64,000 nucleotides of DNA from the NCBI GenBank assembly GCA_018401745.1, contig JAGYJY010000018.1, positions 1 to 64,000 of the forward strand. Reading direction: 5' to 3'. Below the pieces are notes generated by a model, which saw nothing but the letters and a program-made list of their open reading frames with translations, ran no database searches and had not been told where the DNA came from. The position numbers and the translations under genes are program-made. Source of the DNA: Pirellulales bacterium (GTDB taxonomy: Bacteria; Planctomycetota; Planctomycetia; Pirellulales; UBA1268). Position 1 is the stretch's first letter. The number at the start of each line of letters is the position of its first letter. Of the stretch, positions 54,535-64,000 are shown piece by piece.

Positions 54535-55872
54535 ATGATCCGCTCTGGTGGTCTGCGACTGATGCTGCTTGGGGTGCTGGCTGCCGGTGCGATGGCAGGC
54601 CGGGCAGGAGCCCATCCTGAGGTGCCGGGCGAGGCCGCCGGGCGGCCGGTCGCGATCACTGCCGCGACGGTGCACACCGTCTCGGGCGGTGTGGTCAACG
54701 ACGCCACAGTGCTGATTCGCAAAGGCCGCATCGCGGCGGTGGGCAAGGACGTGAAGATCCCCAAGCGAGCGATTCGCATCGATGCGACGGGAAAGCATGT
54801 CTTTCCCGGGCTCTTTGCAGCCAACAGCGACCTCGGCCTGGTGGAGATCAACTCGATTCGAGCCACGCTCGACAAAAATGAGACCGGCTCGATCACCCCA
54901 AACGTGAAGGCGTGGGTGTCGGTGAATCCCGACAGCGAGATGATTCCGGTGACCCGCAGCAACGGCGTGTTGCTGGCGCTGACGGCGCCGACGGGCGGGC
55001 TGCTGGCGGGGCAGTCGGCGGTGCTGCAGCTGGATGGATGGACCTACGAAGATCTCACCCTCAAGCCCGCTGTGGCGATGCACGTGGGCTGGCCGGCGAT
55101 GTCGCCAGTGATCGATTGGGAGACCGAACGCTCCGCCAAGGAGCAGCTGGCGGATCGCGACACAGCGCTTGAGCGGCTGCGTGGGGCCTTCGACGACGCG
55201 CGGGCCTACGCCAAGGCGCGGGCCGCGGATCCCGCGACTCCTCGCGACGCCCGCTGGGAGGCCATGCTGCCGGTGCTTGCCGGTGAGCAGCCGCTGATCA
55301 TCGATGCCGACGATCTCCAGCAGATTCAGGCGGCGGTCGCCTTTGCGGTCGAGCAGAAGGTGAAGATCATCATCCACGGTGGCTACGACGCGCCTCACTG
55401 TGCACGCCTGCTCAAAGAACATGATGTGCCTGTGATCGTGAGCGAGGTCTATCGGCTGCCGCTTCGCCGCTGGGAGCCCTACGACTCGGCCTACACGGTG
55501 CCGGCCCGCCTGCATGCAGCGGGGGTTGCCTACTGCATCTCTGGAGGCGGACGGTTTGGGGCCTCCATGCTCCGCAACCTGCCCTACCATGCGGCGATGG
55601 CGGTGGCCTTCGGCCTGCCTGCCGAGGCGGCCCTCGAGGCGATCACCCTGGCGCCTGCCGAGATTCTGGGCGTTGCCGATCGGGTGGGCTCATTGGAGGT
55701 GGGCAAAGACGCCACGCTGATCATCACTGACGGTGATCCGCTGGAAACCGGCACCAAGGTGGAGGCCGCCTTTGTGCAGGGCCGGCCCGTCGATCTCAAC
55801 GACCGCCACAAGCGGCTGTGGAAAAAGTATGAAGAGAAATACCGACGGCTCGAGAGCGGCCCCAGCCGTTGA
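54535..55872 (+). CDS. amidohydrolase-fold protein with degenerate metal site
   Basis: The protein has 445 aa. The signal peptide ends near RAGAH. The composite-domain strand is ATVHTVSGGVVNDATVLIRK. Where active amidohydrolases have HxH, it reads HVFPGLFAANSDLGLVEINS. C-terminal fold motifs remain (AVAFGLPAEAALEAITLAPA; GSLEVGKDATLIITDGDPLE). It follows the previous gene by 75 bases and resembles its first module, so the two probably form one operon and act together. GGAAGG lies upstream of the ATG at 54535. It may be non-catalytic. Confidence 0.85.
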   Translation: MIRSGGLRLMLLGVLAAGAMAGRAGAHPEVPGEAAGRPVAITAATVHTVSGGVVNDATVLIRKGRIAAVGKDVKIPKRAIRIDATGKHVFPGLFAANSDLGLVEINSIRATLDKNETGSITPNVKAWVSVNPDSEMIPVTRSNGVLLALTAPTGGLLAGQSAVLQLDGWTYEDLTLKPAVAMHVGWPAMSPVIDWETERSAKEQLADRDTALERLRGAFDDARAYAKARAADPATPRDARWEAMLPVLAGEQPLIIDADDLQQIQAAVAFAVEQKVKIIIHGGYDAPHCARLLKEHDVPVIVSEVYRLPLRRWEPYDSAYTVPARLHAAGVAYCISGGGRFGASMLRNLPYHAAMAVAFGLPAEAALEAITLAPAEILGVADRVGSLEVGKDATLIITDGDPLETGTKVEAAFVQGRPVDLNDRHKRLWKKYEEKYRRLESGPSR

Positions 55873-57543
55873 TCATGGCGAGGCTTCCAGCTGCCTGCGG
55901 ATCTCCTTCTTATCGATCTTGCCCACGCTGGTGCGAGGCAGGGCGTCGACGAAGCGGATCTCGGTGAGGATCGCCCGCTTGTGGATCGAGCCGTCATCGA
56001 TGAAGCGATGGAGAAACCTGCCGAGCTCTCGGGAGGTGAGGCTGCCCGCGAAGCCCTCCCGCAGCACGACGAGAGCGCAGGGATGCTCATCCCATTTCTT
56101 GTCGCGGCTGGCGACCACAGCCACCTCGCGAACGCCCTCATGCTGGCTCAGGGCGCTCTCGAGCTCTTGCGAAGAGATCCATTCCCCACCGACTTTGATC
56201 ACGTCTTTGAGGCGGTCAGTGATGCGGATGTAGCCCTCGGCATCGATGAAGGCGATGTCGCCGGTGTGCAGCCAGCCGCCGTGCCAGAGTTCGCGGCTCC
56301 GCTGCTCATCGCGGTAGTAGCCCTCGGTCAGCCACGGGCAGCGGAGCACCAGCTCCCCGGTCTCCTGGCTGCCCAGCGGCAGGAGCGCCTCGTGGCTGCC
56401 CCAGATGCGAGCCTGCACGAGCGGAAAGGCAAAGCCCGTGCGGCAGAGCACGTCGAGCTGCGTGGCCGCGTCGCTCTCGGCATGCGCTGGCTTCCAGTGG
56501 GGAGCCGCCACCACCGGGCAGGTTTCTGACATGCCGTAGCCGCCCATGATGCGGATGCCGCGGCCCTGAGCCGCCTCGGCAAGGCCCTTGGGAAGCGGAG
56601 CGCCTCCGATCACGAGCTTCAGCCCTTGGTAGTTGAGGCCTTCGGCTGCCGGATGGTTGAGCAGCATCTGCACGAGCGTGGGCACGCAGTGTGAGAAAGT
56701 GACGGCATGCTCTTTGATCAACCGGACGAGCCGATCGGGCTCATAGCGGCCGGGATAGACCTGCTTCAGGCCGAGCATGGTGGCCAGGTAGGGGATGCCC
56801 CAGGCGTGGACATGAAACATCGGCGTGAGCGGGAGATACACATCGCCTGCGTCGATGCCGACGGGCTGATGGTGAGCGGCAAAGCCGGCGGTGGTGGCGA
56901 GCGTGTGGAGCACGATCTGCCGGTGGGTGAAGAAGACGCCCTTGGGATCCCCGGTGGTGCCCGTGGTGTAGAAGAGGGTTGCCACGGTGTTTTCGTCGAG
57001 ATCGGGCCAGTCGAAGCCGGCGGCCACGTCGCCAGCAGCCGCGGCCAGCAACGGCTCATAGTCGCCGGCAAGCGGGAGCGAGCTGTCGGGGGCCGCCCCC
57101 TCATCGGAGAGCGACACCCAGCGGCGGACGCTCGGCAGCGTTGCGGCAAGGCCTTCGGCGACTTGCTGGAAATCGGGGTGAAAGAGCAACGCTACGTCTT
57201 CTGCGTGGCGGATGGTCCAGCCCATCTGTTCCGGCGTGAGGCGGACATTCACCGTGTGAAGCACCGCCCCGAGCATCGGCACCGCGAAGAAGAGCTCGAG
57301 ATAACGATGGCTGTCCCAGTCCATCACCCCCACCCGGTCGCCAGGCCTGACCCCCAGCCGCACGAGCATCGCCGCCGCGCGGTCGATCCTGGCAAAGAAC
57401 TCGGTGTAGTCGTGCTCCCGCAGGTCGCGGTAGGTGATCGTCTGATGGGGAGCCCATGCTCTCGCTCTGCTGAGCAGGTCACGGATCAGCAGCTGTGCAA
57501 CGGGCTTGGCGATCCACGGAGTGCCGGCATCTGGTCGCGTCAT
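55873..57543 (-). CDS. AMP-dependent fatty-acid-CoA ligase
   Basis: The protein has 556 aa. The adenylate-forming motifs are in order: LFYTTGTTGDPKGVFFTHRQ (P-loop), GGYGMSETCP, GWLHTGDIAFIDAEGYIRIT, DRLKDVIKVGGEWIS, and the C-terminal catalytic lysine in RTSVGKIDKKEIR. The layout fits the medium- or long-chain acyl-CoA ligase group. It converts fatty acid, ATP and CoA to acyl-CoA. It is convergent with the amidohydrolase, with abutting stops. I chose the ATG at 57543. Confidence 0.92.
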   Translation of the reverse strand: MTRPDAGTPWIAKPVAQLLIRDLLSRARAWAPHQTITYRDLREHDYTEFFARIDRAAAMLVRLGVRPGDRVGVMDWDSHRYLELFFAVPMLGAVLHTVNVRLTPEQMGWTIRHAEDVALLFHPDFQQVAEGLAATLPSVRRWVSLSDEGAAPDSSLPLAGDYEPLLAAAAGDVAAGFDWPDLDENTVATLFYTTGTTGDPKGVFFTHRQIVLHTLATTAGFAAHHQPVGIDAGDVYLPLTPMFHVHAWGIPYLATMLGLKQVYPGRYEPDRLVRLIKEHAVTFSHCVPTLVQMLLNHPAAEGLNYQGLKLVIGGAPLPKGLAEAAQGRGIRIMGGYGMSETCPVVAAPHWKPAHAESDAATQLDVLCRTGFAFPLVQARIWGSHEALLPLGSQETGELVLRCPWLTEGYYRDEQRSRELWHGGWLHTGDIAFIDAEGYIRITDRLKDVIKVGGEWISSQELESALSQHEGVREVAVVASRDKKWDEHPCALVVLREGFAGSLTSRELGRFLHRFIDDGSIHKRAILTEIRFVDALPRTSVGKIDKKEIRRQLEASP

Positions 57544-57781
57544 GCGTGTCTTGTTTCCTCTCACGGAACCGCACCGTGGGCTGGGCTGCCCACGCTGCAA
57601 TCGTCCTCCCATGGGGCGTTACTTTACACCGCGGCAGCCTTGGCCTCTCGGCCCTGACGACGCTCCTGCGGTCGGCTCAGTTGGACGGGTCAGGTGGACG
57701 GCTCTGACGCTCCTGCCGACAATCTCTCGCACGGCGTCCTCGGTACGTGTGGCCGCCTCCGCCCCTTTGCAGCGAGACGCC

Positions 57782-58723
<942 letters not shown>

Positions 58724-58735
58724 GGTGGGATTGGC

Positions 58736-60056
58736 ATGCTGCACTGGATCCTTGTCGCAGCGATCGTGCTAGCGGCGTCGCTGATCTTCGAGCTGACGTT
58801 CCTCGCGTATGCGATGGAGGCGTTGCTCCTGTTGCTGGTGGCCAGTCGGCTGCTGGCCCGCTGGTGGATCGAGAGCCTCTCGGCACAGCGGGAGACCAGC
58901 CGGGTGGTGGCGGATGTTGGCGACACGGTTTCGGTGGTGATTCGCGTCCGCAACCGTGGCCTGCTGCCCATCCCCTGGTGCCTGGTGGAAGACCTGCTGC
59001 CGCGGGCTGCGGTGATGTTTGAGCCACCAAACCTCGGCCAGCAGGGGCGGCGGACGAAGCTCATGATGCTGGCTCCCCGCGGCACGGCTGAGCTGCGGTA
59101 TGAGCTGCACTGCAACATGCGAGGCTACTACCAGCTGGGGCCGACGGTGCTGGAGACGGGCGACCTCTTCGGCCTGCATCGTCGCTACCGCGTGGCGGCC
59201 GCTCCACACTTTCTGATGGTCTACCCCAAGGTCGTGCCGCTGCTCGGCTACGACGTGCGGTCGCGGCGACCCTTGGGGGACGTGCGGCTGACGCACCGGC
59301 TGTTTGAAGATCCCACGCGGATTGCCGGCGTGCGGGCCTATGTGGCCGGCGACCCGATCCGCCGGGTGCACTGGCGGGCGTCGGCCCGCACCGGCACGCT
59401 GCACAGCAAGGTCTACGAGCCCTCAGCGATTGCCGGCATGACGCTCCTGCTCGACTTTCATCGAGGCCTCGCACGACCCCCGCAACGAGCCCGTCCGCAG
59501 CGAGCTGGCGATCACGGCCGCGGCATCGCTCTCGCAGGCGGTCTATGAGATGGGCCAGCAGGTGGGGCTGGTGACCAATGGTCGCGATGCGGCGGATCGT
59601 ATTCGCCTGCAGGGCTGGGGCTTTGACATGCGGACGCGGGATGCGGCCCGCAAGGCTGCTGAAATGCTGCCGGCGAGCCACCGGCTGCAGCCGATGGTGG
59701 TGCCGACGCGAGCCGGGGCGGATCAGCTGCTGCGGATCATGGCCACGCTCGCCCGGCTGGAGCTGACCGATGGGCTGACCCTGCCGCAGCTCGTCGGTGA
59801 GTGCATGCACAGGCTGCCGCGGAATGCGACGGTGGTGGTCGTGGTGCCCGCCGTGACCGATGCGGCGATTCTGGCGATGACGATGCTCAAGCGACAGGGC
59901 TTTGTGGTGGCTGCGGTGCTCAGCCTCTGGGATGAGTACGCTTTTTCGGTGGCCTCTGGGCCGCTGCTCGCCCTCGGCATCGACACCTACCAGCTCAAAG
60001 ATGAGGCGAGCATTGCGAGTGTCGTCGCGCCGCTCGTGCAGCGAGCGGCTGCCTGA
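58736..60056 (+). CDS. DUF58 membrane protein, frameshifted
   Basis: Two N-terminal membrane helices (AAIVLAASLIFELTFLAYAM and the next segment) precede a domain with TAELRYELHCNMRGYYQLGP. The DUF58 signature IRRVHWRASARTGTLHSKVY follows. At about 59460, after LLLDFH, the frame moves and continues EASHDPRNEPVRSELAITAA into a vWA-like region ending APLVQRAAA. One indel restores about 440 aa. It is the canonical partner of MoxR. Confidence 0.85.
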
Positions 60057-60093
60057 GGGGTGTCTGCTGTGCGGTGGAGAATGTGAGAAGCCG

Positions 60094-61844
60094 ATGACCC
60101 GACGCACACGAAAGCGACTTCAGCCAACGCTGGGCGACTACCTGGCGATCGCTGTGGGACCCAGTCCTGATCGGGCTGCTCGTCGGCAGCATGGTCTTCT
60201 TTTTGATCGAGGTCTTCTACCAGGGGCAGTTTGGCGGACGTCTGCAGTTCATCATGGCCTGGTTTGTGGTGGGGGCGGTGGGGATTGCCCGCATCTCGAT
60301 CGAAGACGGCCGTGAGCAGGCGGCGTTGTTTGCAGCGCCGCTGGCGATCCTCGTGGCCATCGCGGCCTGGCGGTTTGTCGAGTTTCGCGGTCCGCTGGCG
60401 GCATTCAGCCCGCTGCTGAGCATCGGCCTGGTGGCCCTCGTCTGGTGGTCGACCGACTGCCTCACCTGGGACTGCACGGTGATCGACGAGGACGACGAGG
60501 AAGCAGATGCCGGAGCGGGCCTGCTCGAGACAGCCGGGCTGGATGCCGCAGGCCGCGGCGGCGAGGCGGCGGCCAGCCTGGACGGCATGACGACAGCCGA
60601 GCTTCCTCGCAAGAGCCTCTGGCAGCGGTTTGTGGACGCTCGCCGTCGGCCTCATGCTCCTGGCGTGTGGGTGCTCTATTTCTCGCTGGCGGCAATGCCG
60701 CTGTTTGGGCTCGGCCAGCTTTTTCTCCCTGCCGACGATCAGGCAGCCCGACGCTTTGCCTTTCTGCTGCTGGCCACGTATGTCGCGTCGGCGCTGGGGC
60801 TGCTGCTGGTCAGCAGTTTCCTCAACCTGCGGCGATACCTGCGGCAGCGACGGCTGACGATGCCGGCGACGATGGCGGCGGCCTGGGTGGTCAGCGGCTC
60901 GCTCGTCATTGCGGGCATCCTGCTCGTGTGCCTGATCCTCGCTGGCCGCGGCGTCGGCTACAGCGTGGCCGATCTGCCGATGGTGGCGAGCGTTCGCCGA
61001 GGGGCTTGCGACCTCGCGATGGGCTGGCGGTGGCAGCGGCGTTGAAGAGGAGGTTGAAGAGGAGAAGGGCACTCAGCTGCAGCATCGTGATGACGCCCAG
61101 CGGCTGCACGACGGCGACGCTGAGCAGGAAGCGGCAACGCAGGAGGGCGAGGCCGCGGCCACGGAGCAGGCTGCCCGGCAGCCGAGCGACGCTGACGACA
61201 GCCCGCCGCCCGCCGCCGCCGGTCAGCAGCAGGTCGCCGATGGTCAGCCGCCGGATGCGACGTCAGGCCAGCCTCAATCGCCGCCGTCGCAGCTCCCGGA
61301 GATCTCATCGATGGGCGGGTGGCTGAAGATCCTTGGCTGGATCGTGCTGGCCGTTGTGCTCGGGGTGGCTGTCTGGTGGTATCGGGCGGTGATACTCACG
61401 GCGATCGGGGGCATGCTCAACGCCCTCCGCGAGCTCTGGGCACGGCTGTTTGGCGGGCGGGAGAGCCGCCCGGGCGGCCAACTGCAGGCAGAGTCGCCGC
61501 CGCCACCACGGCCGCGGACGTTTGCAGAGTTTTCCGATCCGTTTGCCTCGGGCACGGCTGCGAAGGCCTCCGCCGACGAGCTGATCCGCTACAGCTTCGA
61601 GGCCTTTGAAGCCTGGAGCGGCGACCTCGGCTTCCGTCGCCGCAGGCAGCAGACCGCCCACGAGTTTGCCGAGGTGGTGGGGGATCGGCTGCCGTTGATC
61701 TCACGGGAGGCGCGGCAGCTGGCGGAGCTTGTCAGCTGGTCGTCGTTTGGCGGCGACGCCGTTCCCCGCGGACGGCTGAAATCGCTGGAAAGCCTGTGGA
61801 AGCGAATGCGAGCCGGGGCTGATCCGGCCGCTTCTCGGCGTTGA
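60094..61844 (+). CDS. membrane protein with C-terminal DUF4129, frameshifted
   Basis: The start is MTRRTRKRLQPTLGDYLAIA. A break near 60150 leads into IGLLVGSMVFFLIEVFYQGQ and several membrane helices (to about 60960). A second break near 61020 leads to a Gln/Ala/Pro-rich linker, a helix (WLKILGWIVLAVVLGVAVWW) and DUF4129 (DELIRYSFEAFEAWSGDLGF, HEFAEVVGDRLPLISREARQ). With two indels it is about 580 aa. DUF4129 proteins accompany MoxR-DUF58-transglutaminase loci; no transglutaminase gene is present here. It is the third gene of the operon. Confidence 0.75.
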
Positions 61845-61901
61845 CCCGGATCCGTGTCGAGCCTATCGTTCGCCCCGATTTCACAGCACGGAGTGCAAGC
61901 G

Positions 61902-62138
61902 ATGGGAGCAACATCTCGCCGGTTGATCGTGGTGCTCGTTCTGGCAGCCGTTTCCGCTGCCACGGGCTGCCAGGCCCTCAGCGGCTGGGGGCAGGGCGTG
62001 CGGCGACAGTTTGAGCACGCTGCCGAAGGGATCAAAGAGGATCTCTCTGTGATGGACGACGACTACGACGGCTTAGATGCCTTTGGCCCCGAGGCTGCCG
62101 AAGAGATGCGGGCCGCCCGCGCCGACATGAGCCGCTAG
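61902..62138 (+). CDS. small lipoprotein, 78 aa
   Basis: A signal sequence with lipobox is visible (IVVLVLAAVSAATGCQALSG). The mature part is short and acidic (KEDLSVMDDDYDGLDAFGPE). Function unknown. A terminator hairpin follows the stop. Confidence 0.7.
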   Translation: MGATSRRLIVVLVLAAVSAATGCQALSGWGQGVRRQFEHAAEGIKEDLSVMDDDYDGLDAFGPEAAEEMRAARADMSR

Positions 62139-62144
62139 CTGTCC

Positions 62145-62175
62145 GTGGAAAAAGCCATCCATGGCCTTTTTCCAC
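62145..62175 (+). terminator. hairpin terminator after the lipoprotein gene
   Basis: GTGGAAAAAG pairs with CTTTTTCCAC, extended by GCCAT/ATGGC with one bulged C. The U-rich 3' arm makes it a likely, possibly bidirectional, terminator. Confidence 0.65.
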
Positions 62176-62387
62176 TTGGGTTTCCTGCGGCGGCAGACTC
62201 TTTCCACAGTCTGCGAGCGGCGCACCGCTGGTTGCGGTGGCATGCCAATGCCGCTTGCGAAGCCAGAGGCTGTTCTGCCCGGCCAGCATGGCTTCTGCTG
62301 GCGAAGTGCCCAGTGCGGGGGATACCCTTTTGACTGCGTTGGACCCGTTGCATGGCGGCTCCTCCGCATTCCTAGGGAGCCCACGAC
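62176..62387. other. multi-hairpin intergenic spacer
   Basis: No gene. Successive short palindromes are visible: GCAGACT/AGTCTGC at about 62193-62214 and GCCAGCA/TGCTGGC at about 62283-62303. It may be a structured RNA, a REP-like cluster or a repeat degraded from a mobile element. Confidence 0.35.
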
Positions 62388-64000
62388 ATGATTTCTCTCA
62401 TTCGGCCGTTTTGCACAGCGATGCTCGCAGGTGCGGTTGCGTTGCTGGCGGCGGTGCCGCTGCGGGCAGACGACACATGGAAGCTGCAGCCGCTCCGCTA
62501 CAACAATCCTGGGCTCGAGGTGGACCTCGGCGTGGGGCTCTGGGCGTGCCCGCTGCCGATGGACTACGACGGCGATGGCGACCTCGACCTCGTTGTTTCC
62601 TGCCCAGACAAGCCGTCAAACGGGCTGTGGTATTTCGAGAATCCGTCGCAGGATCCAGCCGAGCCGATGCCGGTCTTCAAGCCGGGGGTTTGGCTGGGGC
62701 CCACCGGCCACAACGTGCAGGTGAGCGATGTTGATGGCGGGCCGCGGGTGCTGCGAGAGAATGTCGAGTATCCGAGATTTCGCGAGACTGGCGTGGCCGG
62801 GGAGGGCGGGGTGGAGATCTATCCCAACGCCCGCTTTCATGCCGGCAACACGCGGGCCCGCATGTGGCGGCTTGTCGACTGGGAGGGGGATGGCGATCTT
62901 GATCTCGTCGTCGGCATCGGCGACTGGAGCGACTACGTCTGGGATCAGGCGTACGACGCCCAGGGCCGCTGGCGCAACGGCCCGCTGCATGGCTGGGTGT
63001 ATCTGATTGAAAATGTGGATGGCGTGTATGCCGACACGCCGCGAAAGATCCTTGCTGGTGGCTCGCCTGTTGATGTCTACGGCTGGCCGAGTCCCAACCT
63101 CGCCGACTTCGATGGCGACGGCGACCTCGATCTGCTCTGCGGTGAGTTTCTCGACGGCTTCACCTACTTCGAGAACATCGGCACACGCGAGCAGCCGGAG
63201 TATGCCGCGGGCATCAAGCTGATCGCAGACGATGGCCAGCCGCTCTCCATGCACCTGCAGATGATCACGCCCACCGCGATCGATTGGGATGCCGATGGCG
63301 ACGTCGATCTGATTGTGGGGGATGAAGACGGCCGCGTGGCGTTTGTGGAAAACGTGCTGCCGAAGGCCTCAGGCGGGCCGGTCTTCAAACAGCCCCGGTA
63401 CTTTCGTCAGCAGGCCGACACCCTCAAGTTTGGAGCCCTCGTCACGCCGCATGCTCATGACTGGGATGGTGATGGCGATGAAGACCTCATCTGCGGCAAC
63501 ACCGCTGGCAACATCGCCGTCTTCACCAACCTCGACGGGCAGGGCACGAGCTGGTCTGCCCCGGAGCTGCTCCAAGCCGACGGCCGCGTGTTTCGCGTGA
63601 TGGCCGGGCCGGCGGGGTCGATTCAGGGGCCGGCCGAGGCGAAGTGGGGCTACACGACTCTGTCGGTTGCCGACTGGGATGGCGACGGCCGCGACGACAT
63701 TCTCTTCAACTCGATCTGGCCGCGGCTTCAGCTGCTTCGCAACACCGCCGATGGGCTGCGGGAAGAGCCACTGCCTTTCTGGCGGCCTGGCCGCCCGCCG
63801 ACGTGGACCTGGTGGCAAACAGAGGCGGCCAACCTGCAGACGCAGTGGCGGACCACACCGGTGGCCACCGACTTCGATGGCGATGGGCAGCTCGATCTCG
63901 TGATCCTTGACCAGGAGGGCTTTCTTACCTTGCAGAGCAGGGCTACGGAGGAGACGCGGATCTTCATCGATGAGGCGGGGCGGCCCCTGCGGCTCAATCC
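62388..64000 (+). CDS. secreted FG-GAP/VCBS repeat protein (partial, runs off window)
   Basis: The frame is open from ATG 62388 to the window end (about 537 residues visible). The signal peptide is MLAGAVALLAAVPLRA. At least seven calcium-binding-type repeats follow: DYDGDGDLDLVV, DWEGDGDLDLVV, DFDGDGDLDLLC, DWDADGDVDLIV, DWDGDGDEDLIC, DWDGDGRDDILF and DFDGDGQLDLVI. The repeats form a beta-propeller typical of surface or secreted planctomycete proteins. The C-terminal domains lie beyond the window. Confidence 0.9.
   Translation, partial: MISLIRPFCTAMLAGAVALLAAVPLRADDTWKLQPLRYNNPGLEVDLGVGLWACPLPMDYDGDGDLDLVVSCPDKPSNGLWYFENPSQDPAEPMPVFKPGVWLGPTGHNVQVSDVDGGPRVLRENVEYPRFRETGVAGEGGVEIYPNARFHAGNTRARMWRLVDWEGDGDLDLVVGIGDWSDYVWDQAYDAQGRWRNGPLHGWVYLIENVDGVYADTPRKILAGGSPVDVYGWPSPNLADFDGDGDLDLLCGEFLDGFTYFENIGTREQPEYAAGIKLIADDGQPLSMHLQMITPTAIDWDADGDVDLIVGDEDGRVAFVENVLPKASGGPVFKQPRYFRQQADTLKFGALVTPHAHDWDGDGDEDLICGNTAGNIAVFTNLDGQGTSWSAPELLQADGRVFRVMAGPAGSIQGPAEAKWGYTTLSVADWDGDGRDDILFNSIWPRLQLLRNTADGLREEPLPFWRPGRPPTWTWWQTEAANLQTQWRTTPVATDFDGDGQLDLVILDQEGFLTLQSRATEETRIFIDEAGRPLRLN

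Overview
The window looks like the chromosome of a planctomycete (Planctomycetota, probably Pirellulales or a close relative). The grounds are two formylglycine sulfatases plus sulfatase debris, DUF1080 proteins and a DUF1080/PVC-haem-protein remnant, a cyanophycin-associated ABC transporter with DUF1854, a long FG-GAP repeat protein, high GC, and weak or absent Shine-Dalgarno sites at many starts. This assignment is inference; no rRNA or other marker gene is present.

Region 1 (1 to about 12.8 kb) is accessory DNA. It opens with the 3' end of a tRNA-Pro(GGG), repeated exactly (49 bp) 2.29 kb downstream. Between the repeats lies an HTH-antitoxin/PIN-toxin pair and no visible integrase. Next come VapBC, gene fossils (RidA, Sir2, IS66, HepT, a response-regulator receiver), an M14 carboxypeptidase, small hypothetical genes, a DUF6933 pair, an SRAP protein (YedK/HMCES family) convergent with DUF5522, and two near-identical PD-(D/E)XK genes flanking an orphan ParA-like ATPase and a DUF5615 PIN-like gene. 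Each nuclease gene has its own TTGACT-17-TACACT promoter.

Region 2 (12.8 to 19.1 kb) holds the cyanophycin-associated ABC transporter and DUF1854 gene, followed by an intact and a truncated REP-associated tyrosine transposase (RAYT), both bordered by the same hairpin. The truncated copy lies between a decayed DUF5522/SRAP duplicate and a 5'-truncated BPL_N gene. A fasciclin gene lies between the two RAYTs.

Region 3 (19.1 to 43.9 kb) is mostly chromosomal in character: P-type cation ATPase, DJ-1/PfpI protein, M13 peptidase, cupin, DUF2293, a barrel-like exported protein, double GNAT, ferritin, topoisomerase I, DUF1080 protein, sulfatase, squalene-cyclase-fold protein, HlyD-type protein with a polyacidic tail, CbiX-like chelatase, a second sulfatase, and a two-gene RND efflux operon.

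Region 4 (43.9 to 49.3 kb) is rearranged, with several truncated genes. It contains an intact operon of two DUF1538 membrane proteins, a PII-like protein and a CBS protein. The operon lies between two copies of a 128 bp sequence that includes the start of the myo-inositol oxygenase gene.

Region 5 (49.3 to 64 kb) has myo-inositol oxygenase, an exported hypothetical, three amidohydrolase-fold modules, an acyl-CoA ligase, a MoxR-DUF58-DUF4129 operon, a small lipoprotein, a multi-hairpin spacer, and the start of an FG-GAP repeat protein running off the window end.

Many otherwise intact genes are split by single frameshifts (topoisomerase I twice, first sulfatase, GNAT, barrel-like protein, amidohydrolase, DUF58, DUF4129 protein). 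Some fall at G runs, which suggests assembly indels rather than gene death. I annotate these as single interrupted genes.
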